From: Thalassia testudinum
Taxonomy: Eukaryota; Streptophyta; Magnoliopsida; Alismatales; Hydrocharitaceae
Length of the DNA: 64,000 nucleotides
Direction of reading: 5' to 3'
Assembly (NCBI GenBank): GCA_037157565.1
Contig: JAZHRO010000019.1
Coordinates: forward strand, 60,138,501-60,202,500
Shown: positions 1-12,177 of the stretch, one piece after another
How positions within the stretch are numbered: position 1 is the stretch's first letter
How the letters are laid out: every line of letters starts with the position of its first letter
The notes under the pieces: model-generated
The model's input: only the letters and a program-made list of their open reading frames with translations
Database searches by the model: none
What the model was told of the DNA's origin: nothing
Made by a program: the position numbers and the translations under genes

Positions 1-1530
1 TTAGTTTCATTTCTGTTTAAATAAATTTTTTTACGTTTAGCAAACATTTTTCATTAATGATTTATATATTAATGATTTTTAACTATATGAATTATTATAT
101 TTTTTACTTGTTACAGATCAGGTTGTTTAAGAGAAAACCCAAAAGAAAGGGTCCTCTTGAGACACAACCCTCTACGTCACCCCCCCACAACAGGCTCAAC
201 CACCCCCTCACGGCAAGTTCAGCCACCCCCCCAGTCATGTTTCGTACAACTCAGGGAGATGGCACATTTACTACAGGCAGGGGGAAGGGAAAGGGGAAAG
301 AGATTGCTCAGACCTTCCCAGATCGAGTAAAGGATGATCTGATTATGGAGGATCAAATGACATTGAGGGGGAGGAGGAGGGCGAGGAGATGCAAGATGAG
401 AGGGTGGGGAGTACGTCCCAAGTTCATGTCGATCACTCACCAGCGGACGTAGGTTTGGGTAAGAAATCATATCCCTTTAAGAAGTAAATTACATTCCTTC
501 AGAAATATATAATGAATATGATTAATGTTTTGCAGGTAGATTAAAAGGAGGGTGGGCGAAGACAAAAAATCTAGACCTCCAACGTATCCTTGAAGGCATG
601 ATATTAATAATTAGGCTTCGATCCATAGGGGAGGCGGAGGATTACCTAGGCTTTATCAGTCGAGTGGGCACAATTGTTAAGTCCATTATGCCTATTTCCT
701 ACTTCGATTGGAGGAAGGTCCCTGCAGAACTGAAGAGGCAGTTCATCCGTCAGTTGGAGGTAATTTTATTTACAAAAGTTATTTCTTTTATAATTTTATC
801 TTAAATTTATTTTAAAGTAACATTGACATATATATGTTTAAAATTAATGTAGTAAAGTTACGATTGGGGTGACGACCCCAATGCCTTTCGATATATCCTT
901 AAACACGCCGCCAAAATCCACAGGGATTGGAGGACGGAGACCAAGAGAAACTTAACAATTTTTAAATGTTTTCATTTTTTTTTATATACATAATTTCTTA
1001 TATTATTCCTAACAATTTATATTTGGTATTTAGTGGTTCTCAAACAAGAGTTCACTTGAAGAGGCAATGGGTGAAGCTCTTCTTGATGTCATGCCTGACG
1101 ATTTGAAGAAGGCATGCGAGTATTGGATGAATTCAAAGGCAGAGGTTAGTAAACGATTAGAAATTATTCTATTAATTTCATATATCTTAAATTCATAAAA
1201 AATATTATTATGTATGTCTATAGGAGTAAGCAAAAGGAAATAAAGCTAATAGGGCTAAAGCTCCACCACAGACCCATTGTTTGGGTCGAATGACCATCGA
1301 GACAGTTAGGAGCCATTATGTAAGAATTAAAATTACTTTTCAATTAAATATTACTTAATTTTTAATTTATTTGAACTTAATTGTATCGTTTTTATTTTTT
1401 CAGTTTGCTGCAAATGATAAGATGGAAATGACGAGGATGGAAATCTACGAGGTCACCCATAGTAAGCGAGAAGCTGAGGGTGCTCGTAAGTGGATTCATG
1501 AGTCATACCAGAAGAAACACGTAAGCTTCC

Positions 1531-4500
1531 TGGTCGTTTAATTCCTCAACACAGTTAAGTAAGTTATTTAGACTTAATTAATCGCATGAGAAAGTAACTT
1601 AGGATAACATGATTTTATGTCGGTTGTGTAGTATAGGGTCAAGTTAACCTAACATTTTAGATTTTAATTCTTTTTAATTGATTGAGTCCAGGTCGTTCAC
1701 TGGGAGGCATAATTTAATCTTAATTCACCATTAATTCATAGGCATAAATTACTAATTACTTAATCAATCAGATTATAATTAAATTACTTTAAGTACATGA
1801 ATTTTACATAAGAGATATTCAAATAAAAGCATGCAACATTCCATTGAGAAGGAACATATTTACACATGTGATTTTTCACTAAGAATCAAGTAAACATGTT
1901 TATTATACCTATTACAACTTATTACAAAAGATTAAGACAAGAAAAAGTTATACAAGTGAATATAAATGCCTTATTACATCAATTAAATTCAAAATTATTA
2001 AAAAGAGACATGATATTGCAATAATAGTACAAATGTAAAAGATTAGAAGACAACAAGAGTCTCTTTTCTTCTTAATCTTTAGCCCTCTCTTCTTCTCTTT
2101 ACTTCTCTGTCATTACTCTCTCTCTCTCCCTCTTCCTTAATTCTTCTTTTTCCTTTCTTCTTCTTCTTCTTCCTCTTCCAAACCCTCTCTATTCTTCTTA
2201 CTTAACTTTTTCCTTAAGTTCTCTCTTCTAAATTTCCCTTATTATTGTGCATGTATGTTCACACTTAACCAAGCAAAAATTTGGTTTTTATAGTTGGCGG
2301 CTCAGACCGGTCGGGGATACACAGCACCCCCGAGAGGGTGGGACCAGACCCTATTGGGTCCGAGCCTAGTTTTGATTAGGTGTTTTATTTCCAATTCAAG
2401 CCCATGCACAGTTTCGGCTTCCCAACCCACACACGCCTACTTGGGCCCATGCTCACGCACACAGGCGCGCACACACACACATGCGCAGGCACGTGCAACG
2501 CACACACCCGCGTCCATATCAATTTCATTTCGCACCCTGCGCTGACAATCAGTAAGGCTCTGACACTTTTTCATATTATACCAGTGTGGTGCTTCAATAG
2601 TTCTCGAGGTGGGACTATCATTTCCAGGTTTTGGCCGATCTTCAGCCGACAATTCTAGTCGATTGGCTAGACTAAATCGAGCATTCCAAAGCTCGATTGA
2701 AAGCTCTTGAGAAGTTCTATCTAATTGTAACACCAATTTGGTGTTTGGATCAAATCTGATCTATTGATTAGAATGGTGAACATGGCTACTCTACCATGTC
2801 CGCTAGTGTTGTAGAGAAGGATAAAACAGGTCAAATGACCTACAGAGAGAGATTTACCCTCGATTGAGGACCTGGAATGCTACAATGAAGCATTCCACAC
2901 CATTTGAAGGAGATAAAAAGGTAAGGAAGATCTTTAGGAAGGTCAGAGGCTGGAAAGCTTCACACTGAAGCTTCAAAACTCTAATTTGAGTTCAGACTTA
3001 ACTAACATAGAGATCAATCAGTTAGAAGGGATCTCATTTGGTTTCAGAGGATTGAAAGCAACATATTTGAGCTAGATTTGACTTTAAATCTCAACAGAAT
3101 GGCTCAAGAATAGTTTTGGGTTCAAGTGAACCCAAACTGTGTAGCAGATCAATTCTCAGTAAATCCTCAATAGAACATATTCAAATCACTCTAATTGATC
3201 TCTCATTAATCCCAGAAACTCACTTAACCCCTAAAATAAAAAATTCAACTCTTCATTCTCTGAGTTTTCCTTAGGTCTGACTGATAAAGTTCAGAAGTTG
3301 ACTTTCAATTGTACAGCTTCGCAGATCAAATTAAAGACCTGGAGAGACTCTAATTCACCTCAGAAAGTGAATTTATACTTCAAATTAGGGTTTTGATTAC
3401 TCCAGAGGGTTCTTAGACTTCGCCGCTTGAGCAAGAAATGAGTTGTGTTTGTCACGGAGATTCAGAAGCTCTTAGACCTAGTCAGGACTTGAGATATCTT
3501 CCTTAGGTTCTACTGAAGCTCAAGGACCTGATTCTGAACTCAAAACCTCAATGAATAAGCTTCTTCAACTCCACCGAAGTTGAAGAAGACAGAGCTTAGT
3601 AAGGGCTTAGATCATTAAAACACACTTAAGAGCTCAGATTCTTGATCTTTAGACCCAATAGAAGCGATTTGGAATTTTGCAGAGTGTAATAATGGCTGAA
3701 CTCTAAATAAGGTTGTCGGAGCTTGCTAGAGCTCCGGTGAACTCAAAAATTGGTGACTAGAGTGAAAAATTCCATAGAATAGACCAAGAAAGATCTCAAT
3801 GTGTTCTTGGGGTTGCAAAGAACCTTAAGAAGATGACAGATGCCTTAATTGAAGGACTTAACACTGAATTCATTAAGAGTTTAGTGAAATCACATCTTGA
3901 GTTTGACAGAATTCAAGAACTGATCTCCCTCAAAACTGAATGAGGGGAACACTTCAGTAAGATGTGGCGAAGGTGATGAACTACTTAATTAAGTGATTAA
4001 CTCATCTTTGAGTCGCCATTGACAGTGAGCTTAGAGAAGAGGGAAAATTGGATGTTTTCGATACACTGCTCTATAGGAGCAATTAAGTGGTTGGCAAGGT
4101 TCCTTAGGTGTTAGGGAAGTGATGAAGAACTTCAATTGAAGGTGGAATAAGTTCTGGACACCTCACCATGGACAGTGAGGTATCCAGGTGAATGTGATTG
4201 AAATTAGGTGAATAGGTGAGTAATTAGAATGGATCTGAGGTTAATTAGGGTCCTAAGGTAATGGTATGATGATGATAGACCCTGATTGAGTGTGAAATGA
4301 CCTCAGAGACCTCCACCATGGACGGTGGAGGTCACCAGTGACGGTGATGTGGTTTAGGCGGTTTAGGTGGTATTTGTGAGCGGAAAAAGGTGGAAATGGA
4401 TCGTGGAGAGATAAGGAGAGTGAAACAATTTCTGGAAGTGTGAACGAAGGCCCAGCAAGGTCAGACTTGGCCTCACTGGAGCTAAGGAAGACAATACTGG

Positions 4501-5640
4501 AAATCTAACTAAACTAATCTAACTAGGCTATTTACATTAATCTAAGCTACACTAAGTAATCTACGGTTACCTGGACAAAGAGAGAGGGAAGAATCTTCGT
4601 CGAAAGGTACGTAACGGAGGGCAAAATCAGAGGGTTGGGAATAGAGCTCCAACAAGAAGTTGAAAGTGGTGATAGAGAGGAAGTGGCGCTCCTTGGCCCT
4701 GTCAAAGCCGTCTGGAGAGGAAGAGGAGGTGAGAGAGGCGAGTCCCTCACACGGAGGAGCTCCGATAGGGGGATGAGAGGTCGCTGGAGGTAGACGGAAG
4801 AATAGCCTATTGTCGGCTGCAGTTGGGGAAGAAGGATAGGGGATCGACCTTTGAGATCGGAGGGATCAAGTTCTATTTATTGGTTTCGGCGGCTGTAAGG
4901 GAGGGTGTATCTGGACACCAATAGGTCTAAGTTCAAGGTAACCACCGGCGTCGAAGTTAACCTTGAGCCCTAATTAGGATTTCAAGGGCATCCAGACCGT
5001 GGGATGGAGAGATGGCGGTGAGCGCAAGCTCCAGGAGCTTGGCGAGGGTGGAATGGAGTCAAACAGAAGGTGATTGTGAGGTAAACGCACCACCGATCAT
5101 CAGCCATTAAAGCGGCTGAAGAAGAAACGAAGGAGAGAGTGTACATAGGGACCTGAATGTAAGAAAAGTTAAGGACCTATGTGCATGAAAAGGACTCAAA
5201 GGCAATGAAGCCTAAGGACCAAAATGTAAACAGAGGCTTTTAAGGTTAATTTAAATTAGTTTCTTTTCTAACTTTTTATATATATTTAAAATTTAGCTAA
5301 ATATTATATTAAAGCCTTGTATTCACATTTTGACGCATTTATTAATATTTATTAACTTATTAACTTACTTAAGTTATTTAAGACTTAGGTCTTAAGTTAT
5401 ACTTTAGTTAAATAAGATATTAATTAGGTAGCTAATTAATGGTATTTTGAGCACATTTATTAATTAAGTTATTAATAATATTAATTAACTTATAATTTAG
5501 CATTTTTAACTTATTTTAAGGTCCTTTAATGGTTTGTCCCTTATTCTATAATTAACCCTTTTATAAACATATTCCTAGCTAATTAACTAGGAAAATTAGT
5601 TAATTAGGGGTAATTAGAAGCCATGATGACCCTCTCATCA
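1531..5640 (-). mobile_element. Solo LTR A (4.1 kb) inside the CACTA transposase intron
   Basis: The block begins TGGTCGTTTAATTCC and ends CCTCTCATCA, so it has TG...CA ends. It is flanked by an identical five-base duplication, CTTCC at 1526-1530 and 5641-5645. No coding sequence, primer site or second LTR copy is visible inside. On the minus strand a TATAAAAA box (2292-2285) is followed by a purine-rich leader (the CT-rich stretch 2041-2240 on the plus strand), as expected for an LTR promoter reading leftward. This fits a solo LTR left by recombination between the two LTRs of a large gypsy element. A non-autonomous element cannot be fully excluded. The family is not recognised. Confidence 0.75.
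2285..2292 (-). promoter_or_regulatory. TATA box of solo LTR A
   Basis: The minus strand reads TATAAAAACC, followed within 60-250 bases by a GA-rich leader. It lies about 3.35 kb into the LTR, leaving about 0.75 kb for R and U5. Confidence 0.45.
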
Positions 5641-6320
5641 CTTCCTAAACTCAAAAAATTTATAACTTTGTATATATATATTACAATAATATTTTTTAAT
5701 ATATTTAGGATCAAATGACACAATTAGTACATCCCCTCGTTGATGAGACCTCCGATAGCGTCCAACAGCCTCTGGATCCAGAGGAGGCATTTAGGAGAGT
5801 GATGCCACCGGACCATGGTGGTTTCATTTGTAGTGTGGGAAGGGCATAACCGTTATCAACCAGGTATGGGAGGAAAGGTATCGTCTCATCTAGTGTTGTC
5901 GATTAGTTGCATCAAAAGATTGACACATTGCAGAGACGAGATGAGGAGAGGGAGAAGAGAGAGGTAGAGATGAAGAACAAGATGAATGCGATGGATGATA
6001 AGCTTCAGCAGCTTATAGCCCTTATTCAGAATAAGGGTCCGTCAAAGCATCCATTTCTATGAATCCCAGTACCTACAGATGAGACGACGACGACTCAATG
6101 GGTGGTGGAGGTGGCATTGGGGCAGCTGCATTTTGATTTTTATCGATTTTCTTTTCTTATGTAAATATTTCCTTTTCAAACTTTTAATGTACTCTATTTT
6201 ATATTAATGAAATATAAATTTCTGTTCATTTGCATTACTTATTTTTCTATAAAAGAATGACTTTTAAGTACGTTTAGTAGGTAGTTTCCATCCACTGGTA
6301 ATTAAAAAAAAACCCATACA

Positions 6321-6815
6321 TTTGTCGTCGCTTATTCAAATAGGCGACGACAAAAATATTTTTACCATCACATATATGCCATCACTCACTTAAATATGCG
6401 ACGGCATATAAGCGACGGCAAAAAATGTAGCAAGGTAAATCAAAAAGTAGGTTTATACTGTTTGTGAGAAATATAAGTGACGGTAATAATATTTTTACCA
6501 TCGGTTAGATAAGACGGTAAATTGGCTTAAACGATGGGGTAAAGACAAAAAGGGTGCGTAAATGCGTGAAGAAGTGACTTACATATATCGTTGATTTTTA
6601 TATAACAGACGGTAAAAATAATTGACGTCGGTTATGAAACGACGTTGAAAACTTTAATTCGTTTGATGGTCATACATTATTTCCACATCGAATTATCCTT
6701 GTAACCAACGGCAAATCTAAATAGCAACGGTATTAATGGCGTCACTTATTGTCGTCGGTTATATTGGATTTGCCGTCGATTTGAACTGACGGCAAAAGTC
6801 GTTTATGTTGTAGTG
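6321..6815. repeat. CACTA subterminal repeat region and right terminal inverted repeat
   Basis: Short motifs built on CGACGGCAAA, GCGACGGTAAAAAT and their complements recur through 6321-6800 in both orientations, ending in the inverted repeat 6800-6815. The stretch 6321-6354 (TTTGTCGTCGCTTATT, three-base loop, then its near-perfect complement) can fold into a hairpin. In CACTA elements such repeats are binding sites for the element's own DNA-binding protein. That role is family knowledge, not shown here. Confidence 0.75.
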
Positions 6816-6832
6816 ACAAGTAATCAATATGA

Positions 6833-7890
6833 GCAATGGGTGTAAAAGTTACGCCAGTTGGATGACATAAGAGATGAACTTTTGGAATAGATGAACACAT
6901 GGATAATTGGGCTCAAAAGAACCAAGTTGAGACGATGCATCAAGAGATTATCAGAATGAAATCTCAGATGATGGATGTGATGTTACAGATACTTAACTTT
7001 GTTGCTTGATTAAAGGATAAATCTCTAGTAGCATAAGCCGAGGAGCTCGGTAAAGACCCCCTATCAAAAATCCAGCTCATGACCCTTCATATGAACCAAT
7101 AAAGAATGATTTGATTAACTTAAAGGTGTGGTGGATGAGAGTTTGCATGATGAGCCTAATTTCGAGGAATCAGAGAATGAGGACATGTACTGAGGTAGAT
7201 GTCTCAACTGATATTAAAGAAGAATTCGATTATGAGATGTCCGATTTTGAACAAGGGCTAAGTAAGGAAATCAATTATGAGGATGTTGATTTTGATGGCC
7301 CTTGTCTTGATTTAGGTGAGGTGGTACATGAAGAGTTGATTTTTGAATCTAAAGAGGAACTAATCAATAATCCCACCTCCTAATCAATCCTTGAAGAGCC
7401 TAAATATGAATCTATTGGACATAAATTTGATGGACCCAAGTCTTAATTAATACTTGATGATTTTATAGATTTGGATCTTGCACAAAGGGTTGATGAAATT
7501 CAAAAACATCCTAGGGAGCAATGTGAATGACTTGGAGGACATGAATAAATTGAAATCATCATTTCGGAAGAAAATTTAGAGAGAGATTTATACCAAAATT
7601 TAAGGGTTCCTTATGATTTTAAACTTCCTACCTTCTATAAGGACCCTTGTGATCCTCCTGATTTACCTAAGACCCCTGAACTCGAGTGTACCTATTCCAT
7701 GAATCATCTTTTCAAACTTCATTACAAAAGGACACAAGCTTGTTATGCTGATTATCTCTTGCGTGTTCGAATCTTTAGACTTGGGTTTCATGGGACCAAA
7801 CTGAAGACCGCACCCCATTACAGACTACTTGAAAACAGATGGATGCGGCCATTTTTTATTTTACATCTATCGAGTATTTGACCCTTAGGT
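6833..7890 (+). pseudogene. Degenerate coiled-coil and acidic protein of ATH0
   Basis: Reading with frameshifts, 6833-7005 encodes a short coiled-coil-like stretch (residues such as NQVETMHQEI and MKSQMMDVM). Positions 7180-7380 encode a strongly acidic stretch (EEFDYEMSDFEQGLSKE) and 7600-7880 a more basic C-terminal part (SMNHLFKLHYKRTQACYADY). Several stops and frame changes interrupt it. It resembles the poorly conserved gag-flanking or accessory region of pol-less Athila relatives, but I do not recognise a defined domain. Its place between the (missing) 5' LTR and the GAGGACATTGC motif supports an element protein rather than a host gene. Confidence 0.4.
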
Positions 7891-10299
7891 ATGGGGCTAC
7901 ACCACCAGCTCATCTACATTTGCAAACTTCTGATTTTGAGCTTCCTTGATCTATTTGTTATTCTACTCTTGACCCTCTCTTCTATTTTGTAAATAATCTT
8001 GTTATTTGCTTTAAAATTTTTATTCAGGTCTGGAGATGATTAAGTCTTGACTTCTTAAGAACTCTCGATGAGTTTCAAGTGATATCTATTTTCTTTTGCT
8101 TATGTTTCTTGCATTCATTGAGGACATTGCGTGAAATAGGCATAAGGGGTAGATAATATTTTTCAGAGTCATTCTTATTTATCTCCAGAATTATAGGTAT
8201 TAGTGATTTTCCTTAAATTAATTGTGCCATCAAAAAGTAGTAGTTATTTTTCAAAAAATAAAAAAACAAAAAAAAGAGAAAAAAATCGAGGTTTTTAAAG
8301 TTTGAGCTATAAAAATATTGGAAAATTTGATTTTGAGAATTTACTGATCTCAGGAAAAGTATGAACAAAGTCTTTTCACTTAGACTCTTCAGGTCGAATG
8401 TCAACTAAATTAACTCGAGTATTAACCTAAATCTGGATTTATTTTCCCAAGACTTTGAAAGGAGTCTAAAAAAGCTAGAAGTATTGTTATGACTCGATTC
8501 CCGAATCCCTACAGGACCCGAGATCGGCTCGACTCGACAAATCCTAAGACCCACTTGTCCAACAAGAAATAACCAAAAGCAGGAAAGTAAACCACATTCA
8601 CTATGCTAAGTAACTAATAGTAAAAGAGTACAAGCAGTAAAGAAAGTAAAAGCTGCTAACAGTACATATCACCACCACAACAGTAAAGCGGAAACAAAGT
8701 ACAGAAATGTAAACAGTAATAAGAGTCTGAACTCACTAACAAAAGAAAGTCAACAACGGGAAGACTATTGCTGGGCTCGACTGGGCCCAGCACCCTCTGC
8801 AGCCGGTGACTCGGGCTGCTCAATACCTGGACTTGAAAAGGGTTATGAGTAAATAGAGTCAGCGAACGCTGAGTAGAGTGGTAACCAAGTAACTAAAGCA
8901 GTAAAAGCTAACAGGTAATTTATATTTTCCAATTATTTTAATTCGCAAGTTATTCCTTTTCACCCACTGGGTTACTTTTTAGATTTTTTTCTTGATCTCG
9001 AGTGTTCCTCGTGGGAACGATCTTGATTGCAGTCTTTTCCGAAAAGTAGAAGGCACACGTGGTGCTCTCTTGGCCGGGAGAGTCCCCCGTGATGATCCTA
9101 CACTTAGTCAACCACCCCAAGGTCACGGACAGACGTAGTGGTGACTACGGGACGTGCGATAAGTGCACGAGAAGCTACCCCACACTGGCACATGGTCAGT
9201 CATTTCCACTAGCGGGTACGCCCAAAGTACAGCACGAAATGGTATAGGGCCTAGCCCTCTCAGTAACAGGGGTCTAGCCCCTCAGAACTAAACAGGGGTC
9301 TCGCCCCTCAGAACCAAATAGCGGTCTCACCCCTCCACAATCCGCACACCCTCGTCTAACTACCCCGTTTGCCCAGTGGGCCTAACAAGTTGGTGTAGGG
9401 TGGCTAGCTGAACCCCGAGCCCTATGGGGTGGCTAGCTCTCTCTCTACACTAGTAGCTCTCCCTGGTATAGTGTACGCGAGGGTTAAAGAAGTCGGTGTA
9501 GAGTGGCCAATCCTAACCCCCGAGTCCTAACCCAAGGGCGGCTAGCTCCACTTTACATTAGATAGGGGACAATCGCTCTCCTTGGTACCATGTACTCAAG
9601 GGCCAGCATACTTCCCACTCACATTTCCAGATCCATTCCATTTATCCATAGGAGCTCTACTCCTAATTCCCCATAGGGTTCATGCTCGTATTCCCCATGT
9701 CATTCCATACCAGGTTTCATCATTCACATTTCCATTCTCAGATTATACACATGCAGCTCATATTTCCATCATTTAACATATACAAGTAATGTCACAGGTA
9801 ACTGTTTAACTAGCACAGGCATTTCATATTTTACAGGCAGTTGTTCACATTTCTATTCATTTATTTAAGACTGCAATTTCAAACACGCATACAGACAGTG
9901 CAAGTACTTCTCGTCCTAGGATTCATGCCACATCCTAGGTTTCTAGTTATCCAATTTCACATATACATTCAGGTTTTATAATTAAATTAGGGGAAAACCA
10001 CTCTACCAGACAACTCGGGAGTATTGGGGTCTCGAACGGCAGGCTCACATGCCTTAGCAAACCCCAAACCTGCAACTGATCAAAGTCCTATACCAAGGAA
10101 CATACCACAATGGAACATTCAGAATAATATAAAAGCCCTTCTAACAAGTAGAGCAACTCACAAGGAAAACATCGATATCTTGTTTGCGTAAAACAGACCT
10201 CAAACGGACCCTAAACGGGTCAAAACAGGGCTGCAGACCTAAATCAGACGTTTGTCACAAGGTCTAAACGTCTTAAAAGTTACCAGAGTCTCACCTCAG

Positions 10300-11125
10300 G
10301 TTCCTGCATCAACTTTAGACGTCCATAACTCCTTGACTGTCTGGACCCAGCTCCAGACGTCTGACCTCTCCTCCAGTTGTCTGGGAGTGCTTTCGGTCGT
10401 CTGGTAAGCTGTCCAGACGTCTGAGACGCGTGGGAGGGCATGTCCCGCACCTTCCCAAAGCAATCCCTACACGCGACAAGCGAATCGCCTATATTTAGCC
10501 ACACAACTCATAGCTGCGGTGCGGCCTGCATGGCCGTAACTGCAAGATGAATGTACCTTCGCGAAGTTCTGCTTTCATACGTCCGGTGTCATCACCAGAC
10601 GTCCAACCCGTCATCTGGATGGCATTCTGGGAAAATCCCAGAACAGAACTACCTTTTGCTCCTCCCCGCCGCACGCAACCGCGGCCTCTCCTCCTCTCCT
10701 GTAGCTCTAGCTACAGCAAGTGTTGGGGACGTCTCCCCCGATGCACTCCTCCTCCCACACGCGCCGCTCTAGCCGTGCATCCTCCGGTGAGCTCTCGCAA
10801 GCTCGCGAGCTCAAGCTCTTCCTCCTCTCCTCACGCCTCCTCTCCTCCTCGTCGCTCTCTCTCGCGCCCTCTCTCGCGCTTGCCCCTCTCGCTGCAGTGG
10901 AGAGGAAGGGAGGAAGGTGGCTGTGGTGAAGTGGGAGAGGGTTTTATAAGGGTGTGGTTAGGGTTCTGTGGGGGGGGGGGAGAAGGTAGAGAGAGAAGAG
11001 GGAAAAAGGTAGTCTGTGCACAGCCAGCGCACAGAGGCGAAGCTACGTACCAAATTTTCAATTTCCAGACGTCTGAGAAGGGGTCCAGATGTCTGACCAG
11101 ACGTCTGACCGACAGTCCAGACATC
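10300..11125. repeat. CAGACGTCTG palindrome series in solo LTR B
   Basis: The ten-base palindrome CAGACGTCTG occurs at least four times (near 10352, 10413, 11066 and 11098). Many one- or two-base variants (CAGACGTCC, CAGATGTCTG, CAGACATCTT, TCGTCTGG) lie between 10240 and 10620 and between 11060 and 11125, on both sides of the promoter. Confidence 0.7.
10941..10948 (-). promoter_or_regulatory. TATA box of solo LTR B
   Basis: The minus strand reads CTTATAAAACCC, followed downstream by a GC-rich leader. The GC-rich open frames around 10547-11170 are a by-product of this leader's composition, not genes. Confidence 0.45.
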
Positions 11126-12177
11126 TTAAAGGGCTCAGGACAGAACGGGTCTTTACAAGTATTAAGTTAAAGGAGTGATGAGTGAATGACTTATCACTCT
11201 ACCCTTTGGTTTGGATAGTCTTGGAGTTCCAAGCAACTTCACTTGCATAGTGCACTAACTCATCTTTTGGGTGATTTCGTTGAGTCCTTAATGGTCAATA
11301 AGATTTAGTCTTAGGGCTTGTAGATCCAAAGGACCTTGCTATGTTTTTAGCTCTTAGGGCTATTCCTATTTGTAAGGGGAATGCATTTAGAAGGGATGAA
11401 GGAGAGTCATTCACCTAGAAAAATGATTTGGAAAAAAAAATATAGATTTCAGCCTTGAAAAAAATGAGAAAAGTATGAAAAAAAATCCACTAAATAGAGC
11501 ACCTCGCTACAAATGGGTGCAATTCCACCAAATAAAAGCATCTCTCATGCTACCCTTTCCATTTCCAAAATAAAACTATTACGCTACAAATTGGTGTTTA
11601 TCCTATAGAAAAAAAAATATTGAGAAAAAAATTAGGAATAAGAGACCTGTGGGTCTAGACAAGGAGAAATACACCTAGTGTGTTGGCCTTGGGGTAGAAA
11701 ACTGGTGAGGAGAAACCTCCCAAATCTTCCTATGGTTTCACCAAAGACATGATTACGTGTCTCAGAAAGAGTATAAAAATATTCTAAGTTTTATTGAATA
11801 CTAAGAATCAATTTAGTTGCCCGTCTGGCGAGTCACATTACTTCACACACAAGATGCTTGTTTCTCACATTCAATTCGAACCTTGGGTGGGTTGACTTAG
11901 TTAGAGAAAATTAGTCTAACGACCTGAGTTCGATGGCTAATAGGATTCCTAATTTGATTTGAGGGGTTTGGATTTGAGTCGATACTTTAAAACTGGTGAG
12001 TCTTTGATGTTAAGATTTTGTGTACAATTCCTTTGTTTTGGTGAAGATTCGTGATTGATGATTTTAATTTGACTTAGCTCAAACTCGTGAGTCAATTTCC
12101 CATGTAAATATTATTTTCTCGCTAGTTTTTTGCTTAGTGTTTTGCTTGAGAACTAGCAAAATATAGGTATGAGGGTG

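Larger units (their letters stand above)
117..6062 (+). pseudogene. Degenerate CACTA transposase-family gene (Transposase_24-like), multi-exon
   Basis: Approximate exons are 117-458, 536-759, about 853-950, 1034-1144, 1224-1319, 1404-1520 and 5709-6062, with GT/AG borders at most introns. Recognisable pieces are KGGWAKTKNLDLQRILEG at the start of exon 2, a DWR segment in exon 3, a TH-x-LGRMTIETVRSHY segment in exon 5, and a final exon with a proline/acidic stretch followed by a Lys/Glu-rich coiled coil. This order is typical of the second CACTA protein, thought to act in transposition. In-frame stops at 1227-1229, 5847-5849 and 5904-5906, a frameshift in exon 1 and an unclear donor after exon 3 show it is dead. 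Intron 6 (1521-5708) is enlarged by the solo LTR; without it the intron would be about 73 bases, like its neighbours. Family assignment is by pattern recognition, not by a search. Confidence 0.7.
1..6815 (+). mobile_element. CACTA (En/Spm) DNA transposon, 3' portion
   Basis: The right end at 6815 reads, on the minus strand, CACTACAACATAAACG, the diagnostic start of a CACTA terminal inverted repeat. It is preceded by about 500 bases of short subterminal repeats around GCGACGGCAAA. Upstream lies a multi-exon gene related to the plant Ptta/En/Spm transposase family (Pfam Transposase_24), reading toward this end. The left end is outside the window, so the partner inverted repeat and the 3-base target duplication (here ACA at 6816-6818) cannot be confirmed. 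The element appears to have landed in the older gypsy remnant that continues at 6816. A solo LTR at 1531-5640 accounts for most of its visible length. Confidence 0.85.
8485..11157 (-). mobile_element. Solo LTR B (2.67 kb), TSD AGTAT
   Basis: The ends TGTTATGACTCG and GGGTCTTTACA are flanked by identical AGTAT at 8480-8484 and 11158-11162. Read on the minus strand it starts TGTAAAGACCCG, and a TATAAAAC box lies at 10948-10941, about 210 bases in, so the promoter points left. The left half includes a run of short imperfect repeats (GGGGTCTAGCCCCTCAG-like, 9240-9340). No coding region or primer site is visible. The flanks rejoin cleanly into ATH0 noncoding sequence. The family is not identified, though the TGTAAAGACCCG start is typical of plant gypsy LTRs. 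Confidence 0.85.
6816..12177 (+). mobile_element. ATH0: internal 3' part of an Athila-like gypsy element without pol
   Basis: The segment runs from the CACTA end to an LTR start at 12178 and is interrupted by solo LTR B (8485-11157). It holds a coiled-coil and acidic reading frame, then the motif CATTGAGGACATTGCG with a following purine tract (about 8112-8150). The last 30 bases (CTAGCAAAATATAGG, then TATGAGGGTG) form a polypurine tract directly before the LTR. No protease, reverse transcriptase or integrase is recognisable. The same order (acidic frame, GAGGACATTGC motif, purine tract, LTR) is seen in ATH2. The 5' LTR is outside the window. Stretches 8160-8484 and 11163-12150 are noncoding. 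Confidence 0.6.

Noticed and set aside
2294..2736. Short overlapping open frames
   Set aside because: They lie in the CA-repeat and leader part of solo LTR A, and no homology is visible.
1618..5640. Alternative left edge of solo LTR A at TGTCGG (1618)
   Set aside because: The flanks would be TTTTA and CTTCC, which do not match, while the edge at 1531 gives an exact CTTCC duplication.
10547..11170. 207-codon open frame
   Set aside because: It lies across the GC-rich leader of solo LTR B, is mostly Ser/Arg/Leu/Pro repeats, has competing frames on both strands and no domain.
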